Part shown: in pieces, positions 8,350-16,557 of the stretch
Layout of the letters: the number at the start of each line of letters is the position of its first letter
How positions within the stretch are numbered: the first letter of the stretch is position 1
Source: ZC4RG20 sp963782445
Lineage (GTDB): Bacteria; Pseudomonadota; Gammaproteobacteria; Steroidobacterales; Rariloculaceae
DNA length: 64,000 nt
Assembly: GCA_963782445.1 (NCBI GenBank)
Contig: CAWAJM010000002.1
Coordinates: 310,001-374,000 of the forward strand
Direction: 5' to 3'
Made by a program: the position numbers and the translations under genes
The notes under the pieces: model-generated
Seen by the model: the letters and a program-made list of their open reading frames with translations, nothing else
Told to the model about the DNA's origin: nothing
Databases searched by the model: none

Positions 8350-8756
8350 AACGTGCTCCGCACTCCCTTTGCAGTGTATAGGATCCGTTTGTCCGGTCCA
8401 TGTGCCTCTTCGGTAGACCCGTGCCCGCCAGCCCCGGTTCCTGGGTTGCAGACCGCCTCGTACAGCACGCTCGGCTTGGCGCTTGTAGCATGAGTCGGTC
8501 GCTCTATAAAATGGCGCGCGCTAATCTCGAGGAAGTTCATGAGCATCCCAGTCAGCGAACCCGATTCCTCGGCCGACCATTGCGGTCCGCGGCGGGCGCC
8601 TTTGCGCCGCACGCGGCCGACCCCCTCCCTTACGTTCGGACGCTCATAAATAAGCTGATGCGTTGCCGGATGCCGTCGAGAAGTTAGATGTCCCAGCACT
8701 TCGAGCCTCCTCCATCTCCGGTCGAACACGCCGGTCCCTTTGGAAGCGAATAGGCG
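8350..8756. other. Divergent intergenic region with possible promoter and two tiny ORFs
   Basis: About 400 bases between divergent transcription units. Toward the + strand I see TTGTAG (8483-8488), 16 bases, then TATAAA (8505-8510), a moderate sigma70-like promoter. It is followed by a 36-codon ORF (8539-8649) with GAGGAAG just upstream, and a 21-codon ORF (8688-8753) that is in the same frame as the FAD-oxidoreductase gene and separated from its ATG only by TAG and one codon. Neither peptide is recognisable. They may be leader ORFs or chance. Nothing else is evident in the region. Confidence 0.4.
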
Positions 8757-10577
8757 ATGCAGCCGACTAAGACCGAAGAGACGGAGTATTTTCACCGCGT
8801 CGTCGATTGTCAGTGGGCCTGTCCGGCCCACACCGACGTGCCGGAGTACATCCGTTTGATCGCGCAGGGCAGATTCGCCGATGCCTATCTGCTGAACCGT
8901 AAATCGAACGTGTTTCCGGCCATCCTCGGCCGAGTCTGCGACCGCCCCTGCGAGCCGGCCTGCCGCCGGGGCCGCGTCGAGGAGAAGCCGGTCGCGATCT
9001 GCCGGCTCAAGCGCGTCGCGGCGGACAACCGCGGCGACATCCGCGACCGCCTGCCGCAGCCGGCGCCCGAGAAGAACGGCAAGCGCATCGCCCTCATCGG
9101 GGCCGGCTGCGCTTCGCTGACCGTCGCCAACGACCTGCTGCCACTCGGCTACGAGTGCGTGATCCTCGAGGCGCTGGACAAGCCCGGCGGCCTCATGCGC
9201 ACGAACATCCCGGCCTTCCGGCTGCCGGCCGACGTCCTCGACGAGGAGATCGGGTACATCACCGGCCTCGGGGCCGAGGTACGCTACGGGTCGCGCGTCG
9301 AGAGCCTGCGCGCGCTGCTCGAGGAGGGCTACGACGCCGTTTTCGTCGGCAGCGGCGCCCCGAAGGGCAAGGATCTGAGCTTGCCCGGGCGCGAGGAGGC
9401 CGCGGCCAGGATCCATATCGGCATCGATTGGCTCGAGTCGATCGCTTTCGGCCACGTCGACAGCGTCGGCAAGCGCGTCCTCATCATCGGCGTCGGCAAC
9501 ACGGCCATGGACTGCTGCCGCAGCTCGCTGCGCCTCGGTGCCGAGGACGTAAAGGTCATGGCGCGCAAGCCGCGGCAGTTCTTCAAGGCATCCGACTGGG
9601 AGCTCGAGGACGCCGAGGAGGAGCGCGTCGAGATCGTCGTGAATCATTCGCCGAAGGCGTTCGTCGTCGAGAACGGCAAGCTCGTCGGCATGCGCTTCGA
9701 CAAGCTCGAGTACGAACTCGACGGCCGGGACCGGATCGTCGACCAGCGCGTCGTCGAGGAAGTCTTTTTGCCTTGCGACGACGTCGTGCTCGCGATCGGC
9801 CAGGAAAACGCGTTTCCGTGGATCGAGCGCGATATCGGCATCGAATTCGACAAGTGGGACGTGCCCTTGGTCGACTCCGCGACGTTCGAATCCACCCGCC
9901 GGGGCGTGTTCTTCGGCGGCGATGCAGCGTTCGGGCCCAAGAACATCATCTGGGCCGTCGAGCACGGGCACCAGGCTGCGATCTCTATTCACCGCCATTG
10001 TCACGGGCTGCCGCTGACCGAGCGGTTGCCGCGCGGCGTGAACCTCTCGAGCACGAAGATGGGCCTGCAGGAGTGGAGCTACAGCAATGGCTTCGATCCG
10101 GCCGGCCGGCGCATGATGCCGCACGTCGATCTCAAGAAGCGGTTCAAGAAGCTCAATATCGAGGTCGAACTCGGATTCAGCGCGGAGCAGGTCGCGACGG
10201 AGGTCGAGCGCTGCCTGAACTGCGACGTACAGACGGCGTTCACCGCCAAGCTCTGCATCGAGTGCGACGCTTGCATAGATATCTGTCCCGTCGACTGCCT
10301 CACGATCGTGCCGGACGGCGAGCAGAGCGACATCGAGGCGCGGCTCAGGGTGCCGCGGCAGAACCCGGACCAGCCGCTCTACGTCTCGGCGCCTCTCGCG
10401 CAGACGAGCCGCGTCATGGTCAAGGACGAGAACCTCTGCGTGCATTGCGGGCTCTGCGCGGAGCGCTGCCCGACGGGCGCATGGGATATGCAGAAGTCGA
10501 CGGTCGCGATTCCTTACGCCGCCGACGAGAGTTTGGGGAGCGACGGTCAGTGGCAAAGAGCGCGAAGAACCGGGTAA
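8757..10577 (+). CDS. FAD/NAD(P)-binding oxidoreductase with two 4Fe-4S clusters (GltD-like), Kor partner
   Basis: 606-residue electron-transfer subunit. It starts with a GltD-type Cys-rich domain (CQWACPAHTDVPEYIRL, CDRPCEPACRRG; about 20-75). Next comes an FAD-binding Rossmann fold (IALIGAGCASLTVANDL, about 115-135) and a second nucleotide-binding motif, GVGNTAMDCC, for NAD(P)H. The C-terminal bacterial ferredoxin domain has two CxxCxxC sets (CIECDACIDICPVDC and CVHCGLCAERCP). In the FAD motif the usual GxGPA proline is Cys. It overlaps korA by 28 bases, so the product is very likely the NAD(P)H/ferredoxin-coupling subunit of the 2-oxoacid oxidoreductase, comparable to the pyridine-nucleotide-coupled 2-oxoglutarate oxidoreductases described from Azoarcus/Thauera. 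That functional link is inference. Confidence 0.85.
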   Translation: MQPTKTEETEYFHRVVDCQWACPAHTDVPEYIRLIAQGRFADAYLLNRKSNVFPAILGRVCDRPCEPACRRGRVEEKPVAICRLKRVAADNRGDIRDRLPQPAPEKNGKRIALIGAGCASLTVANDLLPLGYECVILEALDKPGGLMRTNIPAFRLPADVLDEEIGYITGLGAEVRYGSRVESLRALLEEGYDAVFVGSGAPKGKDLSLPGREEAAARIHIGIDWLESIAFGHVDSVGKRVLIIGVGNTAMDCCRSSLRLGAEDVKVMARKPRQFFKASDWELEDAEEERVEIVVNHSPKAFVVENGKLVGMRFDKLEYELDGRDRIVDQRVVEEVFLPCDDVVLAIGQENAFPWIERDIGIEFDKWDVPLVDSATFESTRRGVFFGGDAAFGPKNIIWAVEHGHQAAISIHRHCHGLPLTERLPRGVNLSSTKMGLQEWSYSNGFDPAGRRMMPHVDLKKRFKKLNIEVELGFSAEQVATEVERCLNCDVQTAFTAKLCIECDACIDICPVDCLTIVPDGEQSDIEARLRVPRQNPDQPLYVSAPLAQTSRVMVKDENLCVHCGLCAERCPTGAWDMQKSTVAIPYAADESLGSDGQWQRARRTG

Positions 10578-12370
10578 ACGATTTCGTCGTCAAGCTGGCG
10601 AACGTCAACGGCACGGGCTCGGCCAGCGCCAACTCGCTGCTCATGAAGACCGTCTTCCGGATGGGCGTTCCGGTCACGGGCAAGAATTTCTTCCCGTCGA
10701 ACATCCAGGGCCTGCCGACGTGGTACGAAATCCGCGTCAACAAGGACGGCTACCTCGCTCGTGCCGGCCACGTCGACATCATGGTCGCGATGAACAACCA
10801 GACGTACGAGCGGGATCTGGCGGAGGTCGCGCCGGGCGGCACGCTGCTGTACGACTCGAGCTGGCCGCGCGACCGGCTGCTTGCGCGCTCGGACATTCGC
10901 ATCATCGGCATTCCCTTCGCGCGGCTTTGCAATGAGCGCTTCACGAACGCCCGCACGCGCGTGCTCATGAAGAACATGGCCTATGTCGGCGCGCTGGCCG
11001 CACTGCTCGAGCTCGAGCTCGGCGTCGTGCGCGAGCTCGTCGAGGAGACGTTCGCGCGCAAGCCCGCGGTGGTCGGCGCAAACATGGAGGCCGTCGAGCT
11101 TGGGCACGCGTATGCGCTCGAGCACTTCGAATGCCCGCTGCCGACGCGCGTCAAGAGGCTGGACAAGACGGGCGGCCACATCATGATAGACGGCAACACG
11201 GCGGCGGCGCTCGGCTGCGTCTATGCCGGCGCGACCGTCGGGGCCTGGTATCCGATCACGCCCTCGACCTCGGTCATGGACGCGTTCAAGTCCTTCTGCG
11301 AGCGTTTCCGCAAGGATCCCGAAACCGGCGAGCGGCGCTTTTGTATCGTGCAGGCCGAGGACGAGCTCGCGGCAATCGGCATGGTGCTGGGCGCGACCTG
11401 GAACGGCGCTCGAGCCTTCACTCCTACGAGCGGGCCGGGTCTCTCGCTCATGAACGAATTTCTCGGCTTCGGTTACTTCGCCGAGCTGCCCGCCGTCGTC
11501 ATCGACGTGCAGCGGGTCGGGCCCTCGACGGGCATGCCGACGCGCACGCAGCAGTCCGACATCCTCGCGGCCGCCTACGCCTCGCACGGCGACACGCGCC
11601 ACGTGCTGCTGTTCCCCGCCGATCCGCGCGAGTGCTTCGAGCTCGCGGTCGCGGCCTTCGATCTCGCGGACCGGCTGCAGACCCCCGTCATCGTGCTGTC
11701 CGATCTCGACATCGGCATGAACGACTGGATGTGCAAGGAGCTCGACTGGGACTCGGGCTACCGGCCCGATCGCGGCAAGGTGCTCGATGCGGCTCAGCTG
11801 GCCGAGCTGCCGGCTTTCCACCGCTACCTCGACTCCGATGGCGACGGCATCCCGTACCGCACGCTGCCGGGCATGCACCCGAACGGCGCCTACTTCGTGC
11901 GCGGCTCCGGGCACAACAAGTTCGGCCGCTACACGGAGGATTCCGCCGAGTATCGCGATGTCGTCGACCGGCTGCGCAGGAAGTGGGAGACGGCCGCCGC
12001 GCTCGTGCCCGACCCCGTGATCAAGCGCAGCCGCAAGGGCGCGGACTGGGGCATCGTCGCGGCGGGCAGCTCGAATCCGGCCGTGCTCGAGGCCATCGAT
12101 GCGCTCGCGGCCAAAGGGATACATGTGGATTACTGCCGTGTTAAGGCTTTCCCCTTCGGCAAGAAGGTACTTCGGTTCCTCGAGCGGCACAGCCGAATCT
12201 TCGTCGTCGATCAGAATCGCGACGCCCAGCTCAAGAGCCTGCTGACGCTCGAGACGGACTATCCCAAGGAACGCATGGAATCGGTGCTCAGCTACGGCGG
12301 CCTGCCGCTCGACGCTCGAACCGTCGTCGAGGCGATCGAGAGCGCCGAGGCTCAGGGAGAGGCGGCATGA
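10550..12370 (+). CDS. korA: 2-oxoacid:acceptor oxidoreductase, fused gamma-alpha subunit (KorA-like)
   Basis: Catalyses CoA-dependent oxidative decarboxylation of a 2-oxoacid (2-oxoglutarate most likely) with ferredoxin as acceptor, or the reverse carboxylation. I take the GTG at 10550, preceded by GGGGAG, giving 606 residues; the frame stays open far upstream but only as antisense-like filler. Residues about 8-190 are the gamma domain (VNGTGSASANSLLMK, GLPTWYEIRVNKDGY). Residues about 210-600 are the alpha/pyrimidine-binding domains (GNTAAALGCVYAGATVGAWYPITPS, MPTRTQQSD). The start overlaps the preceding gene by 28 bases and the stop overlaps korB's ATG (ATGA), indicating translational coupling. 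Substrate preference cannot be fixed from sequence alone. Confidence 0.9.
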   Translation: MAKSAKNRVNDFVVKLANVNGTGSASANSLLMKTVFRMGVPVTGKNFFPSNIQGLPTWYEIRVNKDGYLARAGHVDIMVAMNNQTYERDLAEVAPGGTLLYDSSWPRDRLLARSDIRIIGIPFARLCNERFTNARTRVLMKNMAYVGALAALLELELGVVRELVEETFARKPAVVGANMEAVELGHAYALEHFECPLPTRVKRLDKTGGHIMIDGNTAAALGCVYAGATVGAWYPITPSTSVMDAFKSFCERFRKDPETGERRFCIVQAEDELAAIGMVLGATWNGARAFTPTSGPGLSLMNEFLGFGYFAELPAVVIDVQRVGPSTGMPTRTQQSDILAAAYASHGDTRHVLLFPADPRECFELAVAAFDLADRLQTPVIVLSDLDIGMNDWMCKELDWDSGYRPDRGKVLDAAQLAELPAFHRYLDSDGDGIPYRTLPGMHPNGAYFVRGSGHNKFGRYTEDSAEYRDVVDRLRRKWETAAALVPDPVIKRSRKGADWGIVAAGSSNPAVLEAIDALAAKGIHVDYCRVKAFPFGKKVLRFLERHSRIFVVDQNRDAQLKSLLTLETDYPKERMESVLSYGGLPLDARTVVEAIESAEAQGEAA

Positions 12371-13422
12371 CCTCGATTGCTAAACCCAAGATCGTCCATG
12401 CCGGCCTGCGGCGCAACGGGCTCGGCCTCACCATCCGCGACTACGAAGGGGGGATGTCCACGCTCTGCGCGGGCTGCGGGCACGACTCGATCACGGCCGC
12501 GATCGTGCAGGCGTTCTTCGAGCTCGATATTCCGCCGCACCGGGTCGCGAAGGTCAGCGGCATCGGCTGCTCGTCGAAGACGCCCACCTATTTCCTGGGC
12601 GCTTCCCACGGCTTCAACGCGGTGCACGGCCGCATGCCGTCCATCGCGACGGGCACGGCCGCGGCCAACCGCGAGCTGCACATCATCGGCGTCTCGGGGG
12701 ACGGGGATTCACTTTCCATCGGTCTCGGCCAGTTTGCGCACGCGATCCGCCGTAATCTCGATATGCTCTACATCATCGAGAACAACGGCGTATACGGACT
12801 CACGAAGGGGCAGTTCTCGGCTTCGGCCGACTTGGGCAGCAAGGCCAAGAAGGGCGAGGTCAACCGTCAGCCGCCCATCGACCCCGTGCAGACGGCGCTG
12901 GCCCTGGGGGGAAGCTTCGTCGCACGGAGCTTCTCCGGCGACAAGGCTCAGCTCCTGCCGCTCATCAAGGCCGGGCTGCGCCACGAGGGCTTCGCGCTCA
13001 TCGACGTCGTTTCGCCTTGCGTGACGTTCAACGATCACGAGGCCTCGACGAAGAGCTACGCGCATACGCGCGAGTTCGCTCATCCGGTCATCCAGGCGGA
13101 CTTCGTGCCGCCGCGCGACGAGATCAAGGCGGCCTACGAAGTCGGCGAAGCGATGCCCGTCATGCTCCACGACGGCAGCCGCATTCTGCTGCGAAAGGTC
13201 GACGAGAGCTACGACTTCCGCAACCGCGGGGCCGCCATCGAGTATCTACGCGCCCGCCAACGCGAGGGCGAGATCGTGACGGGCCTGCTTTACGTCGACG
13301 AGTCCGAGCCCGACATGCATGCCGTGAGCGGCACGACGCAGACGCCGCTCAACGAGCTGCCGTACGAGTCGCTGTGCCCGGGTGCGGAGGCGCTCGCCGC
13401 CCTGCAGGCCCGTTTCCGCTGA
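12367..13422 (+). CDS. korB: 2-oxoacid:acceptor oxidoreductase, beta (TPP-binding) subunit (KorB-like)
   Basis: 351-residue TPP-binding subunit that pairs with the alpha/gamma protein encoded just upstream. Seen: STLCAGCGHDSITAAI (TPP/cluster-contact region), GIGCSSKTPTYF, HGRMPSIATGTAAAN, and the TPP signature GDGDSLSIGLGQFAHAIRRNLDMLYIIENNGVYGLTKGQ. Length matches KorB (about 340-350) and the C-terminal extension has no extra ferredoxin domain, so clusters needed for electron exit would come from the FAD/Fe-S subunit. The start overlaps the korA stop by 4 bases. The operon FAD/Fe-S subunit-korA-korB is complete in itself. Confidence 0.92.
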   Translation: MTSIAKPKIVHAGLRRNGLGLTIRDYEGGMSTLCAGCGHDSITAAIVQAFFELDIPPHRVAKVSGIGCSSKTPTYFLGASHGFNAVHGRMPSIATGTAAANRELHIIGVSGDGDSLSIGLGQFAHAIRRNLDMLYIIENNGVYGLTKGQFSASADLGSKAKKGEVNRQPPIDPVQTALALGGSFVARSFSGDKAQLLPLIKAGLRHEGFALIDVVSPCVTFNDHEASTKSYAHTREFAHPVIQADFVPPRDEIKAAYEVGEAMPVMLHDGSRILLRKVDESYDFRNRGAAIEYLRARQREGEIVTGLLYVDESEPDMHAVSGTTQTPLNELPYESLCPGAEALAALQARFR

Positions 13423-13543
13423 CCGGGGCGGCGGCCGGCCGCCGGTTAACAGGCGAGCGGCCGGTCCGCTGTGACGCAAGTCAACGCAATTGCCGGCCGA
13501 AGCCGGCAACTTAGCCTGCTGGACACTGCAGTCGGGCAAGGCT

Positions 13544-14449
13544 ATGCCGGAATCATCTTCATCGATCGACCCATCGCGCGCACGCCTCGAGGAGCTGCTG
13601 GCGGATTGGGGCTCGGAAATGGCGCGCGTTTTCGACGAGCTCGAGCGGCGGCGCGAGGTCGCCGATAGCTCGACGGCGGAGGCGGCCGCGCACGCCAGGG
13701 AGATCGATCGGCTCAACGGCACGATCGAAGGCCAGGCCGAGCTCATCGAGACCCTGCGGAGCGAGGCGTCCGAAGCCTCGGAGCTGCGCCGTGAGCTGCA
13801 GGAGAAAGAGGTCGAGCTCGAGTCTCTGAAGTCCGAGCGCGACAGCAAGCAGGAGTTGATCCGCGTGCTGCGTCGCGATGCGGAGGCGGCCGATCGCCTC
13901 AAGGGCGAGGTGCGGCTCAAGGACCGGGAGATCGGCGAGTTGCGGCGCGCCAAGGAGACGCTAGAGGCCGAAGTCGAGCGGCTCAGGGAGGCCGTGGGCT
14001 CGCTGCGGGATGCCGCCGAGTCGGACGCTGGCGAAGGCGCGGCCGAGCTCGAGTCGATGCGTGCGGAGCTCGAGGCGCGCAAGCGGCTCATCAAGAGCCT
14101 GCAGGCCGATGGCGAGCGCACGCAGGCGCTCGAGGACCAACTCGAGGAGAAGCGTCAGGTCATCCAGTCGCTCGAGGCCTCGATCAATCGCCACGCGGAC
14201 ACGATTGCCGAGCTCAAGCGTTCGGCCGATTCGTGGAAGCGCAAGTACCGAACGCTGCAGGGCGGCGATCAGGCGCCCACGGCGACGAGCACCGAGCTCC
14301 CGGTCCTCGCGCCGGCCGCCGAGGCCGCCCAAACGGCCGAGGACGTTGTGCGGGCATTCGAGCTGACCTCGGAGCGGACGATCGCGATCGACATGCGCCG
14401 CTCGCTGGTCGAGGCGCGGCGCACGGCGCAGGGGCGATCGGAGAAGTAA
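13544..14449 (+). CDS. Coiled-coil protein of unknown function
   Basis: 301 residues from the ATG at 13544 (an upstream in-frame TTG at 13490 is less likely). From about residue 20 to 250 the sequence is a near-continuous heptad-rich coiled coil dominated by Glu, Leu, Arg and Lys (runs such as ELQEKEVELESLKSERDSKQ). A Pro/Ala linker (about 240-265) and a short C-terminal segment AFELTSERTIAIDMRRSLVEAR follow. No signal peptide or membrane segment is visible, so it is probably cytoplasmic. It sits 121 bases after korB and converges with the sirtuin gene. I do not recognise a family; SMC-like and filament-like hits would be expected from composition alone and should not be over-read. Confidence 0.7.
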   Translation: MPESSSSIDPSRARLEELLADWGSEMARVFDELERRREVADSSTAEAAAHAREIDRLNGTIEGQAELIETLRSEASEASELRRELQEKEVELESLKSERDSKQELIRVLRRDAEAADRLKGEVRLKDREIGELRRAKETLEAEVERLREAVGSLRDAAESDAGEGAAELESMRAELEARKRLIKSLQADGERTQALEDQLEEKRQVIQSLEASINRHADTIAELKRSADSWKRKYRTLQGGDQAPTATSTELPVLAPAAEAAQTAEDVVRAFELTSERTIAIDMRRSLVEARRTAQGRSEK

Positions 14450-14477
14450 GCCCGAGGGCGCCGCGGCCGTTCGTGAA

Positions 14478-15395
14478 TCATGCGGTGGCGTCGCGGGGAG
14501 ATCGCGTTTCCCGTCGATGCAGCGCGGCCGCCAGGCGCTCGAGTGTCGCGCCGCAGGCCGCGCTGATCTTGACGTGGAACAGATCGTCGGCGCGCGTTCG
14601 GCCGAGGTTCACGGCTGCGATCGGCAGGCTCAGGCGCGCCGCTTCGCGTACGAAGCGAAAACCCGAGAACACCATGAGCGACGAGCCGGCGACGAGCAGC
14701 GCATCGGCCTCGCTGACGCGCCGCATGGCTGCGCCGACGCGCTCGCGCGGGACCGATTCGCCGAAGAAGACGACGTCGGGCTTGAGGATGCCGCCGCAAT
14801 CCACGCAGGCCGGGACGCAGAAGTCCTCGTGCGCGGCTTCGACCAGTGCGTCGCCGTCCGGGGCCGGCGCCGCGAGCTGCGCCGTCCAGCCCGGATTCGC
14901 GGCCTCAAGCCGGGCTTGAAAGGCCGGCCGGCCTTCGATACGGCCGCAACCGAGGCAGCGCACCTGCGCAAGGCCGCCGTGCAGCTCGATGACGCGCCGC
15001 GATCCCGCGCGCCCGTGCAGTCCGTCGACGTTCTGGGTGATCACGGTGTCGAGCGGTCCTGCGGCTTCGAGCGCTGCGAGCGCATGGTGCGCCGGCCCGG
15101 GCGCCGCGGCCGCGACGTGCCGCCAGCCCAGCGTGCTCCGAGCCCAATACCGCTGCCGGACGCGCGCGTCCGCGACAAAATCCGCGTACATGATCGGTGC
15201 CGCGCGCTTCCAGCCGCCGCGCTCGTCGCGATAGTCAGGAATCCCGCACTCGGTGCTGCAGCCCGCGCCCGTCAGCACCAGGAGGCGGCGGCTTTTCGCG
15301 ACGAGCTCGAGCAGCGCTTCGAAATCCGCGCGGCAACCCTCGCGCGGCTCCGGCGGCCGCGGAGGGGCTGTGCGCGAGGTCCCACCGTTTGCCAT
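14478..15395 (-). CDS. Sirtuin, NAD-dependent protein deacylase (Sir2/CobB; SIRT4-like class)
   Basis: Removes acyl groups from lysines with NAD+, releasing nicotinamide and O-acyl-ADP-ribose. In the 305-residue protein: NAD-binding GAGCSTECGIPDYRDERG (the family GAGxSxxxGIPxFR, with Tyr for Phe), ITQNVDGLHGRAG with the catalytic His in VIELHG, Zn ligands CLGC and FCVPACVDC, KPDVVFFGE, and GSSLMVFSGFRF. The inserted loop between the zinc knuckles and the DERGGWKRA segment resemble class II (SIRT4-like) sirtuins rather than E. coli CobB, so activity on non-acetyl acyl groups is possible but inferred. Its start is 5 bases after the stop of the upstream EipA-like gene, so the two are probably co-transcribed. 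Confidence 0.92.
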   Translation of the reverse strand: MANGGTSRTAPPRPPEPREGCRADFEALLELVAKSRRLLVLTGAGCSTECGIPDYRDERGGWKRAAPIMYADFVADARVRQRYWARSTLGWRHVAAAAPGPAHHALAALEAAGPLDTVITQNVDGLHGRAGSRRVIELHGGLAQVRCLGCGRIEGRPAFQARLEAANPGWTAQLAAPAPDGDALVEAAHEDFCVPACVDCGGILKPDVVFFGESVPRERVGAAMRRVSEADALLVAGSSLMVFSGFRFVREAARLSLPIAAVNLGRTRADDLFHVKISAACGATLERLAAALHRRETRSPRDATA

Positions 15396-15400
15396 GCCCG

Positions 15401-15997
15401 TCAGAACGGCACCCAGCTGCGGTTCGGGGACAGGTGCAGGTAGCCGACGTTGATGCCTTGCCGCCAGCCGACCCCGAAACGGACGGGCGCGAGCAGGATG
15501 TCGTTCGCGCGGTTATACGTGACGCCGACGCCACCGACGTAGTAAAGGCTGCCCTCGACGCCGCCGAAGCGCTGGAAGACGGCCGCGATACTGGGCAGGT
15601 GGTAGACGAGCACGAAGGTTTTCGACGCATTGCCGCCGAAGTCGATGCCGAGCGAAGGGCCGCGCCAGTAGACCTTCGTCGTCGTGCCGTCCTTGTAGTA
15701 GAGCGTGCCGTGGCCGTAGCGCAACCCGACCCCGAGCGCCGCCGCGCCTTCCTCGCCTTTGATGTAGGCGTCGGGAGGACCGTTGTCGCGGAACACGCGG
15801 TTCACGACGTCCGCGAGACCGCGCGCTCCCTTGCCGAAGAACGATTGGGCTTCGCCCATGATCTTGTCCTGACGATAACCGCTGCCCGCGCTTGCGCCGG
15901 AGCGCGCGGGCCCCGCGGCGACGCGCTCGTGGGCGCAGCCCGCGTTGAGGGCCGCCGCCGCGCAAAGCAGGCTCGCGGCGAACCATCGATTCCCCAT
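15401..15997 (-). CDS. EipA/DUF1134-family lipoprotein
   Basis: 198 residues from the ATG at 15997, which gives a clean lipoprotein signal (FAASLLCAAAALNAGC, lipobox LNAGC) and has GGAG about 8 bases upstream; a longer in-frame start at 16051 would bury the signal. The mature part contains the DUF1134 pattern: GEEGAAALGVGLRYGHGTLYY, KVYWRGPSLGIDFGGNASKTF, YHLPSIAAVFQRFGGVEGS, ending GYLHLSPNRSWVPF. EipA of Brucella is a periplasmic envelope-integrity protein of this family; the same role here is only inferred. Lies directly upstream of the sirtuin gene. Confidence 0.82.
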   Translation of the reverse strand: MGNRWFAASLLCAAAALNAGCAHERVAAGPARSGASAGSGYRQDKIMGEAQSFFGKGARGLADVVNRVFRDNGPPDAYIKGEEGAAALGVGLRYGHGTLYYKDGTTTKVYWRGPSLGIDFGGNASKTFVLVYHLPSIAAVFQRFGGVEGSLYYVGGVGVTYNRANDILLAPVRFGVGWRQGINVGYLHLSPNRSWVPF

Positions 15998-16078
15998 GCT
16001 TCGACTCCGATTGATTCCCACGCCGGCCAGTCTCTCCCAGCGGTGAGGCATGTCAATAGCGCCGGCGCATGCGGCGGC

Positions 16079-16501
16079 TCACTTCTTGAACAGATCTTCG
16101 GCCGCGCGGCGCGCGGCCTCTCCGGCCGACGGGGTCTGCCCGGACGCCGACGACTGCGCAGTGTCCGTCGGCGGTTCCGAAGTCCGCGGCGTCTGCGCTG
16201 CCGCCTCGCCGAACAGCGATGCGAGGCGCTCGCGCGCGGCCGCATCGGCCTGTTGCTCCCCCGGACTGTAGGCCTTCGTGCTGGGCACGAAGTAGTCGCA
16301 GAAATTCGCGCTGCGCTTGTCGCGCACTTCGAGCGCGTCCTCTTCGTCGCAGTCTTCGGGCCGTCCTGGCGCGAAGTGGACGCACATGCGGCAAACGTGC
16401 AGCTGCACGCCGCACGCGGGGCATTCGTCGAGCCGCGCGAGCGGCAGCGTGAGTGCTTCGAGTCCCGCGCCGCACCGGTAGCATTGAAGCTCGTCACTCA
16501 T
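16079..16501 (-). CDS. Small cysteine-rich (zinc-ribbon-like) protein
   Basis: 140 residues. The first 65 carry paired cysteines: CYRCG, CPACG, CRMC, then single cysteines in PEDCDEED and FCDYF. The first four look like a CxxC...CxxC zinc ribbon; the rest form a second Cys set with HFAPGRPEDCDE. After residue about 80 the chain is low complexity (Ala/Ser/Pro/Gln) and ends AAEDLFKK. No membrane segment. Proteins with this CRMCVHF-type module are conserved in Proteobacteria but uncharacterised as far as I know. It is divergent from the rhomboid gene and lies 81 bases upstream of the EipA-like gene on the same strand. Confidence 0.72.
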   Translation of the reverse strand: MSDELQCYRCGAGLEALTLPLARLDECPACGVQLHVCRMCVHFAPGRPEDCDEEDALEVRDKRSANFCDYFVPSTKAYSPGEQQADAAARERLASLFGEAAAQTPRTSEPPTDTAQSSASGQTPSAGEAARRAAEDLFKK

Positions 16502-16557
16502 GATTCGGGCCTCCCGATCGTCTCCGTTGCGCTCGCCTATGGGGCGATAATAGCGTC

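Noticed and set aside
8400..8687. A 95-codon ORF on the + strand in the divergent gap.
   Set aside because: It begins upstream of the only promoter-like sequence, has no ribosome binding site and no recognisable feature.
7881..10556. An 891-codon open frame on the minus strand opposite the FAD-oxidoreductase gene.
   Set aside because: It crosses a divergent promoter region and is antisense to a well-supported gene. No motifs were seen.
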